DNA from: Chlamydomonas sphaeroides | Taxonomy: Eukaryota; Chlorophyta; Chlorophyceae; Chlamydomonadales; Chlamydomonadaceae | DNA length: 53,988 bases | Assembly: GCA_001662425.1 (NCBI GenBank) | Contig: BDDC01000283.1 | Location: 16,984 to 70,971 of the forward strand | Direction: 5' to 3' | Shown: one piece after another, positions 22,601 through 32,666 of the stretch | Layout of the letters: each line of letters begins with the position of its first letter | How positions within the stretch are numbered: the stretch's first letter is position 1 | Program-made: the position numbers and the translations under genes | The notes under the pieces: generated by a model | What the model saw: the letters and a program-made list of their open reading frames with translations, nothing else | The model's database searches: none | Told to the model about the DNA's origin: nothing

Positions 22601-25600
22601 CGCCGCCTTGTCGGCCACCTGCGCCTCCGCCGCCGCCGCGGCCGCGGCCGCCGCCGCGCGCTCCCGCCGCTCCGCGGCCGTCGGCTTGGGCCGCGGGGTT
22701 GCCGCCGCCGCCGCGCCGCCGCGCGCACGTTTGCTTGGCGTCGGGGCGGCGGCGCCGTCGTCGTCGGCGGCGGTCGTGTCGCCGCCGTCGGGCGGGGCAG
22801 CCTCCGGCGCCGCCTCCGCGGCGGCGCGCGTGCGCTTGGCCGCTGGCTGCCGGCGCTTGGCCGCTGGCGCCGCTGCCGCTGACGTGGACAGCCCTGCCCC
22901 CTCCCCGTCCGCCTCCGCCATGGCCGCGGCGGCATCCGCCAGCGTGGCCAGGTTTGAGCCCCGCCCGCGCTTGGACCGTGGCGCCGGCGCCGCATGCTTC
23001 CCCGCGCTGCCGCCGCCCACGCCTGGCCCAGCATCCGCGTTGGCGCCGGCCGCTGCTCCAGGCTCTGCCGCAGCCCCTGATGCAGCCCTGGACTTAGACT
23101 TGGCCGCTGCAGCCGCCGCCACCACCACGACGGCGGCTCGGGCCACCGCCGCTGCGATGCGTGGGTCCCGCGACGGCGGCGGTTTCGTGGCGGCCGCTGC
23201 CCCGGACGCGGCGGCGCCAGCCGCTGGCCCCGCAGCTCCAGCCGTGGGAGCCGCACTCGGGCCGGCAGTCTCCGCAGTCCCGGACGCTGCGGCGGCACCG
23301 GCGGCCCCCGTCGCACTCTTAGCGGCGTTCACCACTGCCGCCAGGACTGCCGCCGCCGCCAGGTTCGCGGGTCGCGTCGCTTCTGGCCCAGGTGCTTGCG
23401 CCCCCGCGCCGCCCGTCCCTGTCGCCGCAGCCGGCCCCGGCGCTTGCGACGTTGCAGCTTCGGCAGCCGGTGCGGGTGCCACTGCTGCCGGTGCTGGCGC
23501 TGGCACGGCAGTCGCAACGGCCGCTGCAGGCGCCGGTGCGGGCGGAGCAGACGGCGCTGCGGCCGCTGCCGCAGGCACGGGGGCCGCAGGCGCGGGGGCC
23601 GCAGGCGCGGGGGCCGCAGGCGCGGGGGCCGCAGGCGCGGGGGCCGCAGGCGCAGGCGGCCCTGCGGGGACGGGCTTGGCGGCGGGCTTGGCCGCAGCTG
23701 CCGGCCCTCCCGCCGCGCCCGGCCGGGGCCGCGCCTTGACTGTGGGCGCCGCACGCCGCTGCTGCTTTGGCAGCGCTGCCAGCTCAGCGTCCAGGCCGGA
23801 CTCGGGCTCCTGCCGCGCCGGCGGCTGGGAGCTAGCCGGCTCTGCCTGAGACGCTGGCCCCGGTCCTGCTCGCGCCAGCGGCGGTGCGGCGGCGGCAGCC
23901 TGCCCGGCATCAGTAACGGGTTTCGGCGGCTCCGGCTCGCGCACCGACTGTGCCTTGGGCGGCGGCTGCGGCTCCGGCTGTGGCTGTGGCTCCGGCTCCT
24001 GCACTTGCTCTGGCTCCTGCACTTGCTCTGGCTCCTGAACTGGCTCTGGCTCCAGCACTGGATCTGGCTGGGGCTGCGGCTCTGGCTGCGGCTCCGACGG
24101 GGGCTCGGCAGCATCCGAGTAGAGCGGCTCCGGCTCCGGCTCCCGCGCTGGCGGTGCGGCGCCTACTGGCTGCGGCTCCGGCGGGGCCACTGGTCCAGGC
24201 TGCGGCGTTGCCGTGGTGCCTGGGGCCTGGGACTCGGGCGCCTCTGCCTCGCCCGGGGGCTCTGCTGCGGCCGTGGCTGCTGCTGCAGCTGGCGGTTGCG
24301 CCTCCGCCGCCTTCGACGCCGCGCCGGCTGCATCGGCGGCCGCAGGGGTGGATGCTGCTGCTGCCGGTTCCGCAGCTGGTGCTGCGGGCCCACCTCCAAC
24401 GCTCGCCCCGGCCTCTGTTAAAGCAGGCCCTGCAGCGCCTGCCGCAGCAGCCGTGCTTGCAGCAGCCGCAGTCGACGGCGCCGGCGCCGCCGTGCTGCCG
24501 GCAGCGGGGGCTCGCCCGGGTGCAGCGGCTGTTGGTGCCGCCGCCACCGGGCCAGGTCCCCCCACAGCGGTCGCCTGGGCTGCCGTCACCCCCGCAGCTC
24601 TCCCCGTTGTGGCCGGCGCCGCTAGCCCTGCGGGGACGGGCTTGGCGGCGGCCTTGGCCGCAGCTGCCGGCGCTGCCGGCCCTCCCGCCGCGCCCGGCCG
24701 GCGCCGCGCCACAACTGTGGGCGCCGCACGCCGCTGCTGCTTTGGCAGCGCTGCCAGCTCAGCGTCCAGGCCAGACGGCAGCACCGGCTCCGGCTCCGGC
24801 TGCGGCGCCGCCTTGGCGGCTGCCGCAGCCGGCGCGTCCTCAGGCCGCATGCCAGCTGCTTCCGCTGCTGTGGTCTCCCCCAGGAAAGCAGTGGGCTGCG
24901 GATGCGCGGCCGCCGTTGGCGCCGCAGCGGCCGCCTGATGCGGCGGGGCCGCCGCGACCGCCGACCCGGCAGACGCGGAGGCGCCTGTTTGGCCACCGCC
25001 GCCACCTGTTGAGCCCGAGGCCACGGCAGTGGCCGTAACGGGCACCGCCGCGAGAGCTGCCGCCGGCGCCGCGGCTGGTGTGTGCTCATCCGCCGCTGCT
25101 GCCGCGGCGATCGGCGCCTCGGCCGGCCTTTGCGCCGGCTCCGCTGCTGGCAATGGAGCCGGCGCAGAGGTCGCGCTGCGCGGCTCCGCCGTTGCCGTTG
25201 CCGCTGCCGACGCCGTTGTGCCGATTGCCCCTGCCGCCGGCGGACCGCCAGCTGCTGCGGTAGCCCGGGGCTTCGCGGCTGCCGCCGGCGTAATTGCCGC
25301 CGCCTGCGCCGGCTGCTGCTGGCGCTGCTGCGCCTGTGCGGGCGAGCCCATGAGCCGAGCCAGGGCCTGCAGCTCCGCCATGCCTGCCTTGGGCCCCGGC
25401 ATCGCGTCAACGCCACCAGACAGTTCCAGGCCAGCGCCACCGCCGACCAGCCCCAGCCCCAGGAGCGAGTTCAATGCCGAGCCTCCCAGAGCGCCACCTG
25501 GCAGCGGGCCCGCCGGCAGTCCCAGCCCCAGCCCCAGGCCCAGCCCGAAGCCCAGTCCCCCGAGCGGAAGTCCGAAGGCGCCGGTGGGCGGCAGCGGCCC

Positions 25601-26956
25601 GGCATCTGGCAGCTCGTCGGCAGCGGCCAGCGCGCCCTCGATTGCGGCCAAGGGGTCGTCATCCAGGGAAAACGTGGCCGCCGGCTGCCGCGCGGGCTGG
25701 GGCTGCGCAACAGCTGCCGTCCGCGGCTGTGTGGACGGCGCGGCGGGTCGCTGCATCGGCGCCGCCGCTGCGTCGGTGCCTGCCTGCAGCGGATCTGGCA
25801 GCTCGTCGGCAGCGGCCAGCGCGCCCTCGATTGCGGCCAAGGGGTCTACACCCAAAGCCCACGAGGGGGCGGCGGCACTGGACGGCTGCGTCGCGGGCTG
25901 TGTGGGCGGCAGTGTTGCTGGCAGCAGCTGCGAGGCAGGCGCGGAAGGCTGCGACGATGGCGGCGAGACGAGCGCCCGCTGCGATGCAGGCGGCGGCGCT
26001 GGCGCTGTTGGCGCACGCTGCGGCAGGTCCGGCAGCTCATCCGCCGCCGCGAGCGCTCCCTCGATAGCGGCCAGGGGGTCGTCGTCATCGTCGTCCATGG
26101 CCAGCGTGGTCGCCGGCTGCGGCGCCGCTGCTGCTTCCTGCACCCGCAGCGCCGGCGGCCGCGCAGGTCCGGGTGGCTGCGAGGGCGGCTGCTGCGTAGC
26201 GGGCGCGGCGGGCTCCTGCGTGGCGGTGCCTGGCGCAGCGGGCGGCCGCTGGAGCTGAGAAGCCAGCTGCGACGAACCGCCGGCAGCGTCCGTGGAGCCC
26301 GGCTCGCTCGTGTGGCCGCTGGTGCCAGGCTGCGGCTCGGCGGGCGCCTGGGACGCGAGCTCCGGTGGTCGCGGCTGCAGGCGGCGCCCCGGGGCCGCCG
26401 GCGCAAACTTGCTCTGGCGAGGCTGAGGGGCCATGCCTAGCACGTCATCGAACGCGCTGGTCTGGGGCCCGAGCCCCTGCTCGGGTGCAGTGCGAGGCGC
26501 CGGCGCAGGCGCTTCCGCGGCCGGCGCGATGGAGGCCGCGGGATCGGGCTGGGGCGCCGCGTTGCTCCTGGCGGAATGAAGCGCAGCAGCGGCATGGCCG
26601 CCGGGCTGCAAGGCTGCTGCAGGCTGGCCTGAGGTTGGTGCGTGTGCGCTTCCGCGGGCGCCAGCGGCATCTGCACCAGGTAGGGCTCCGCGTGCGCCGG
26701 CCGGCGGCGGCGGCGGCGCGCCCGCACCTGCGGGCAGGCCCCCTGGGGAATCGCCGCTGGCTGTGGCAGGGGCTGCAGCGGTCGACCCCGCTGCAGCAGC
26801 GCCGCTTGATGAAGCAGGGCCGCCGACGGATGCACCGCTGGCGGGCCGTTGTTGCTGGCCAGGGCGGGCCCGCGCCACTGGCTTCGGCGCAGGCTTGAAG
26901 GCGCGCGTCTGCTGCGCCTTTTTCTGCTTATCGAGTTCGTCAAGGTCGAAGTCCAT
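19644..26956 (-). CDS. BDP1: TFIIIB subunit BDP1 (B''), SANT/Myb domain, giant Ala/Pro-rich N-terminus
   Basis: Six exons join in phase 0: 26956-22487 (1,490 codons), 22253-21783, 21464-21387, 21225-21025, 20882-20583 and 20072-19644, giving about 1,982 residues. The start MDFDLDELDKQKKAQQ sits in a good context. The SANT domain is encoded in exon 5 (about residues 1790-1838). Its KWTETDTMLFYRALAAFGTD, FSLIALLFPDMQRQHVKRKY and KELRERP segments match the BDP1 SANT domain closely. The upstream DPDTWSLRKIIAKTQ segment matches the conserved region N-terminal to it, and exon 2 has AT-hook-like KRRRGRGRGRG. BDP1 with TBP and BRF1 forms TFIIIB, which recruits RNA polymerase III to tRNA and 5S genes in the nucleus. 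The N-terminal 1,490 residues are disordered Ala/Pro/Gln sequence with internal repeats (listed separately); metazoan BDP1 is also long, yeast BDP1 short. The C-terminus ends in an acidic Gly/Tyr tail (GGYGGYEDEYDAYY). Confidence 0.9.
23581..23655. repeat. 15-base coding repeat (Ala-Pro) in BDP1
   Basis: Five near-perfect copies of GGGCCGCAGGCGCGG on the + strand encode a (PAAPA)n run in the BDP1 first exon. The identity between copies suggests recent slippage. Confidence 0.85.
23668..24776. repeat. Duplicated block inside the BDP1 first exon
   Basis: Segments 23668-23802 and 24634-24776 are near-identical over about 135-143 bases. Both encode a unit with LDAELAALPKQQRRAAPT, a basic stretch and an AAKPVPAG segment. 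About 830 bases of other Ala/Pro-rich coding sequence separate them. This is an in-frame internal duplication. Confidence 0.8.
25604..26083. repeat. Three copies of DPLAAIEGALAAADELPD in BDP1
   Basis: Copies lie at 25604-25658, 25791-25847 and 26028-26083. The first two are nearly identical in DNA; the third has many synonymous changes but encodes the same peptide. Each unit sits in otherwise variable low-complexity sequence, so the 18-residue amphipathic helix appears to be under selection. Confidence 0.85.
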
Positions 26957-27651
26957 GATGGGGACTTGGGCCGAGACCAAAGCTCAAATCCCGGCTGCGC
27001 CGTCACGGAGTGCGCTGGGGCTGGGCGGGCTGGTTGGGGCTTTCCAGCGCGTGAGCGGGGTGGGACCACGGCGTGCTCTGACGTTCCGTGGCGGCAACCG
27101 ACTGCGGCGACGCAGTGTCAGCGCCGCCGCAATTCACAGGTCATATGTCGCCTTGCAGCCATACGAGGGGTGTCAGAGCGTGCGGAAGGAGGGGATGGAC
27201 TTGGGCGCAGACCTAGGAGATGGCTGCATCTCCTCTCTTTATCGCAGACGATGCGCTTGATAAGGTCACGTTCAACTGCTAGCGCAGCGAGCGCCGGTGC
27301 TAGCTCAATTCTCAGCAACGGTGTGTGTGCCTTGCACGGTTATAGATGTTCAGCTCGTATGTTGGACCGAGGAGAAGCTGGTGCGGGTCTAGGTCTTGGG
27401 CGCTTGGCGCGCTCTTTGGAGTTCGATGAAGAGCTTGACTCCCCGAGTCTGCCGCGGCGTCGTGCATACACCCATACACCATTACTCCGTCTGCATCCTT
27501 GGACTCTATCGCTGCGCTGGGGCCAGATACTGACTGCACGGACTGCACCTACGCACTGCCTTTTTCGCCGTGCTACGCGCGTAACACCACCACAGCGCAC
27601 AATGCGCACTTCACGCTAGCTTGCGGTAGCTGAGATGCTCAAGCTCCTGCC
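26957..27651. promoter_or_regulatory. Shared divergent promoter region of BDP1 and the coiled-coil/Gly-Met gene
   Basis: This 695-base stretch separates the start codons of two divergent genes, so it must hold both promoters and both 5' UTRs. I see no strong TATA element. A short upstream frame (ATG at 27634, stop at 27655) overlaps the start codon of the rightward gene. Confidence 0.5.
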
Positions 27652-30600
27652 ATGTTAGCCGGGGACGCCGCTGCCGATGAAGTTGGCGCAGGGCAGGGCC
27701 AGGTGACGGACGCGACCACCACGGATCAGAACAACAGCAGCAAAGACCCTGGTGGCGCTGCTGCAGCGCCCCTGCCCAGCGGCAGGCTGGGGCCGCAGGG
27801 CGAGGAGGCGCTAGGGCAGGACGAGGTCACGCAGAGGAGAACCCAGCAACAACACCAGCTCGCGCAGCACCAACAGCAGCAACAGCAACAGGCTCTGGCG
27901 CAGCAACAGCAGCCAAGGTGCGGGGGCATATGTGTATGTCTCTCGCGGGCAAAGCGAAACCTCGCGGGGCCCCCGTGCGGCCAGCAGCGCCGGTCACGCT
28001 CAGCCAGTATGCGAAGCGGTCACACAGGCGATGCACACGTGCCGCAAGCTCGGGTGCAGGTCGTCTGTTTCGCTGGCTCTCTGGGGTTGACTATGTGCGG
28101 CCGCGCCTTCTCCGACCCTTGTTGCTGACAGTGATTCTTATTTCGACGAAGCATGTATAGCAGTCACAGTCTTCGCAAACCTCTCTCGTGCCGAGCATGC
28201 CGCTAATTTCGTGCGTGCCTCTGTTCCCCGCTATCCCCCCGTGCATGCAGCACCAGTGGGCGTGGACAGAAGCGCGCGCGTGACGGGGGCATGGGAGCGG
28301 TGGACCAGGGCGGCCAGCAGGCCAGCCCCAGCGCCAACCAGCCTCCCCCTGAGCTCCAGAATCGACTAGCGGCTCTAGGCGAGCGTTCTCTGCAGCTGGA
28401 AATGGCGCTCAAACAGAAGGACGACGAGGTTGCTAAGCTTCGGCAGATGCTGGCGATGAAGGGCGGTAAGCCCGCGACTTCGGCAGCGTTACGTGCACAC
28501 GCTGCATCCTACTTAACCGCGCATTTCATACGTGCGCGTACGTGTACTTGCAGACCAACTGCCCGGTCCAAGCGCGACGGGCTCGGCATCGCTCATCACC
28601 GAGCAGGAGCTCAAGCAGGCCTACTGCTCCTCAGTCCAGGCACTGAAGGACTATCTCGTCATTTCCAACTTGACAAGCTACGACATCACCGGTGCGTTGA
28701 CCGCGGGCGTTGCCAACGGGTGTCCGAACCGCACCCGCCCGTCATAACTGCTCTTCCCGTGACCGCATGCATGGCCACTGGCCTTACGTGTCAGCAACAC
28801 GATGCATCAGCACATTCTCAGTCTGGAAGGCTAGTCACGATTCGCGTATGGGTCGCCGACACGGCTGCCTCCACGCCCCCCAACCTCGTAGGCAAGAACT
28901 TGCCGGAGAAAGTCACGGCCGATATCAAGGCCCTGGTGCACACCATCAGCAAGGTGTGCCTGCAGATCCTGAAACCGGAGACGCCCTACGTCCTGGATAC
29001 GATCAGCAAGGACTACACCAGCACGACGACCACGGACTGGGAGCTCGACAAGAGTCACTGGATCAACGTGATCGCGCAGCTGCAGCTGTCCAACCTGCAG
29101 GTCCTCTCCATCCTGCACGCCCGCGAGCTGCACGTGGCCAAGATGCAGGTGCTGCTGCAGGAGCGCGCCACCATCGCGCGCCAGGCGTCGGACCTCACAG
29201 CCGCGGCGTGCAGTCAGAACCCCGCGGGCATGCTGCTGGAGGAGGTGTCCAACATGTCGGTGCTCATCCAGCACGGCTACCTGTACTTCGCGCGCAACGC
29301 CCTCCTGCTGCAGCGCGTGGTCGACATGTTCAAGGTGCGCGCGGCCTGCCGCGGCGTGGTCACCCAGGGCACGGCAGCGGCATTGGACATCGCCGGCTCC
29401 CTTGCGCTAACCTCCTATGGTCCAGCATGCACCCTGAAACTTGCCATGGTTCGAAACCGCCCTGCTGCCTGCGTCGAAGGAATCGCTGCTGCGCGAGCAG
29501 AAGACGGTTATGGAGCTGTTCCTCAAGGTGCTCTACCAGGTGCTGTCGCCGGTGCAGGCGGCGCTCTTTGTGGTTGAGGCCTTCCCGTACCACTGTGACG
29601 TCCTGGCGCTCTCCAACGTGCTCGCGCTGGTGTTCGGCAAGGACGGCAGCAACGTGGGCGCCGTGGGCCCAATGGGCGGCATGGGGCAAGCGCAGGGCGG
29701 GTGAGTTACAGGGGGATCTCGTGGATGGGACCTGCACATGGGTCAGCCAGTGCTCCGGACAACGCAAAAACGGGCGGCCAACCCTGTGGTTGGCCTAACG
29801 GCTGACCCCTATCTTCCCATGCGTCTTCCTACAGGATGGGCGGCGGCGGTGGCGGCGACCCGCTCGACATGATGATGAGCATGGGCGGTGGCCCCAGTGG
29901 CATGGGCGGTGGGCCGGGGGGCATGGGAGGCGGCATGGGCGGGGGCCCCGGCGGCATGGGAGGCGGCCAAGGCGGCATGGGCGGTGGGCCCGGCGGCATG
30001 GGAGGCGGCCAGGGTGGCATGGGCGGGGGCCCCGGCGGCATGGGTGGGGGCATGGGCGGGGGCCAGGGCGGTATGGGCGGCATGGGAGGCGGCCAAGGTG
30101 GCATGGGCGGGGGCCAAGGCGGCATGGGAGGCGGCCAAGGCGGTATGGGAGGCGGCCAAGGCGGTATGGGAGGCGGCCAAGGCGGCATGGGAGGCGGCCA
30201 AGGTGGCATGGGCGGGGGCCAGGGCGGCATGGGAGGTGGCCAGGGCGGCATGGGTGGCGGCCAAGGCGGCATGGGTGGCGGCCAAGGCGGCATGGGAGGC
30301 GGCCAAGGCGGCATGGGAGGCGGCGGCCAAGGCGGCCAGGGCAACGGAGGCGGCAACACCCTGACGCCGCAAGACGCCATGATGCTGCACCAGCACTTCG
30401 CGGGCGGGCCCTCTGGCGGCGACAACAGCAAGCTCGGCCTCATGCAGCAGCAGGGCCAGCAGCAGGACATGGGCGGCGGAGGCCTCGGCGGAGGTATGGG
30501 TGGCGGCCTCGGCGGCGGCATGGGCGGTGGCGGCGGCATGGGGCCCGGCATGGGCGGCGGCATGGGCCCTGGCGGGCTCAACGGTGGTGGGCCCGGCGGG

Positions 30601-31428
30601 CAACAGCGCCTCAACCCCTTCGGTGACATGGCCGGCCTGCCGGGCATGATGGGCGGCGGCGGCAACGGCCCCGACGGCGGCATGCGCGGCCCCGACGGCG
30701 GCAACGGCGGCGGCGGCAACTCGCTCAGCGCCGCCGCCGTCAAGCAAGAGCTGGCAAGCCTGCATGCGGCGGCCATGGCGCGGCAGGCGGCCGGCCAGAT
30801 GATGGGCGGCGGCGACATGGGCGGCAAGGGCGGTGGCGGCATGGGCGTGTTCAACAACCAGCACAACATGTCGTCCAACCTCAGCAGCTTGTCGGGGCAG
30901 GCCGGCCTGATGGACAACGGCGTGGGGCCGTCGGGCATGGGCCAGCCCAACGCAGCCGGCAACCTGTCGCCAGACCTACTCGCAGGGCCCGGCGGCGCCA
31001 AGGGCATGTCCGTGCCCGGCGGCCCCGGTGGCCTCGGCGGGCCCGGCGGCATGGGCGTCGGCGGCGGCATGGGCGGCCCCGGCAACATGGGCAATGGCGG
31101 TGGCATGGGCGGCGGCGGTGGGATGGGCGGCGGCGGCATGGGCGGCAATGCCCTGTTTGGAAAAGGGGGGCCCGGTGGCCAGGGCGGCGGCGGGCCCACA
31201 CTCAACCTCAGCATGCCAGGCGGCGGCGGCGGAGGGCTGGGCCTTGGTGGCGGCGGCGGGCTAGGAGGCCTCGGCGGGCACGGGGATGGGCTCGGGGGTT
31301 TGGGGCAGCAGGGCAGCGGCAGCCTGCCGATCTCCTCGGTGAGCCGGTACGGCAATGGCCCCGGCGGCCGCGGCCTGCTCGACCAAGGGGGGCCGCGCGG
31401 AGGCAGCGGGACGGGCTTCTCTCGGTGA
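27652..31428 (+). CDS. Unassigned Gln-rich / coiled-coil / Gly-Met-repeat protein
   Basis: Six exons join in frame: 27652-27917, 28251-28465, 28554-28691, 28892-29334, 29480-29700 and 29835-31428, giving about 958 residues. The N-terminal 88 residues are polar and end in a Gln-rich run. Next come a short basic cluster (GRGQKRARDG, about 92-101) and a strong heptad coiled coil (LQNRLAALGERSLQLEMALK plus QKDDEVAKLRQML, about 124-157). A helical, non-repetitive domain of about 250 residues follows (includes LPEKVTADIKALVHTI, HWINVIAQLQLSNLQVLSIL, VMELFLKVLYQVLSP). The last 530 residues are Gly/Met/Gln-rich with an MGGGQGG array. The basic cluster next to a leucine-rich coiled coil resembles a degenerate bZIP, but the canonical N-x7-R basic region is absent. 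I infer a nuclear or RNA-granule regulator, not a specific function. The acceptor before 29480 is the least certain junction, since an earlier AG would bring in a stop. Confidence 0.75.
29881..30345 (+). repeat. Coding minisatellite, 21-base GGMGGGQ unit
   Basis: About 20 tandem 21-base units (GGCATGGGAGGCGGCCAAGG and variants) encode GGMGGGQ or GGMGGGP within the last exon of the coiled-coil gene. All length differences are multiples of three, so the frame is kept. Copies differ by synonymous changes in blocks, as expected of slippage plus conversion. The opposite strand reads as an artefactual Pro/Trp-rich frame. Confidence 0.9.
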
Positions 31429-32666
31429 GGCTCGCTCGGTGCGCGCTGCCTGGTTCTTATCAACCATGGGCTGGTGACGAATTGTAGCCACCGCATTATC
31501 TCTCACGCACTTGATGCGGGCTGCGGAGGGCGTTTGTGCGCGTGGAATGGATGGCGTACTTATGTGGGGGCAGCTTCGCGGTAACTGGTCGAGTGCGTGC
31601 ATATGCTGCAACTGCGCGCGTGGCTTGACTGGGGTGGCGCTTCCCGCCTTGCGGCCGGGCGATGATACCCGGAAACAGCAATTGGTGCGAAGCGTAGCCA
31701 GCAATTGGTGCGCAGCGTCGCAACGCCACAGACGGCATCTTTGTGCTGACGATGGTAATGTGGTGGTTGGGAGGTGGCTGTTGTCCCCTGTGCACGCCGG
31801 AATGTCTGATCAAGACGGTGGCTTGATTCTGTCACGTGAGCGGCCTCGCCTGGCATGCTGGCTGGCCTGCGGTAGTCGCTGCCGCAGCGCTGGCCGTTAA
31901 AGATGGGGGCTACGGTATTTGCGTGTCTTTGTGTGAGTGACGTAGAATGCGTGCGGACGGCCCGCTGCACAGGCCAGGAATTATTCCAGACCACTTTGTT
32001 CGGCTGGCTGACACGACTTGAGGCCAGCAACTGTTGCATCGATCGAATGTGTCATCACAGCTGTGCCGCGGCGCTTCCTGACTAGGCGAAGCTTTACAGC
32101 ACGGTTGACAAGTACGACGCGGTGCGCAGCAACTTGCACGAACACAGCAGCGACAGCACAGGGCTGCAGGAGAGCTCCGTGTAGGAGACCACGTTTGGGT
32201 GCCATAGTAATGAGGCTGACCTGCTTACAACACGCAGCCGATGGCCCACAGGCGCAGCTGGCCGCAGGAGGGGCCTCCTGGCTGGCTTTAAGTAGGGGCC
32301 AGGGGGCTAATGAGTCCTCTTGCAAGCAGGTACTGGGGATGCTGGCGTGGGGTTGGCGGACCACATGGGAAAGGGTCCGCGCTGCTACTACATGCCTAGA
32401 TCGAGCCGCCGGTGGTTTGCCGGAGAGAGCGGGGCAAGGGGCCGTGCTCGTGGGCACGACGCACGGCACGGATGACACGCGAAAACTTGCGGGCATCCCT
32501 ACAAGGCTCAAGCACAGCGCAATATTGCACTGCAGCTTTGTTGTCATCGTTCGACGCAACGCAGTTTTTGCATCGCAGTTCACACAGCGCCGTTTGAACA
32601 TCCCGCCATCCCGTTTCGTTCGTTGCTGCAAACTGCGTACATATTTTCGGCTGTGTCAACGACGCG
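31429..32666. other. Intergenic between two plus-strand genes, with a short direct repeat
   Basis: This holds the 3' UTR of the coiled-coil gene and the promoter of the VIM-like gene. No supported coding sequence is seen. A 23-base-period repeat, GCAATTGGTGCG(A/C)AGCGT, occurs at 31678 and again at 31701. The CAATTG cores could be E-box-like sites, but this is speculative. Confidence 0.45.

Noticed and set aside
22509..26440. Several long plus-strand frames (340-450 codons) opposite the BDP1 first exon
   Set aside because: They are Ala/Arg/Pro shadows of GC-rich Ala/Pro codons on the other strand, with no domains or splice structure.
29443..29458. GGTTCGAAACC resembling a tRNA B box; a similar GGTTCGAAAT at 45768
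   Set aside because: No A box at the right distance and no cloverleaf could be folded; the first lies in an intron.
29829..31496. 555-codon minus-strand frame rich in Pro-Met-Trp
   Set aside because: It is the complement of the Gly-Met-Gln coding minisatellite; the spliced plus-strand gene explains the region.
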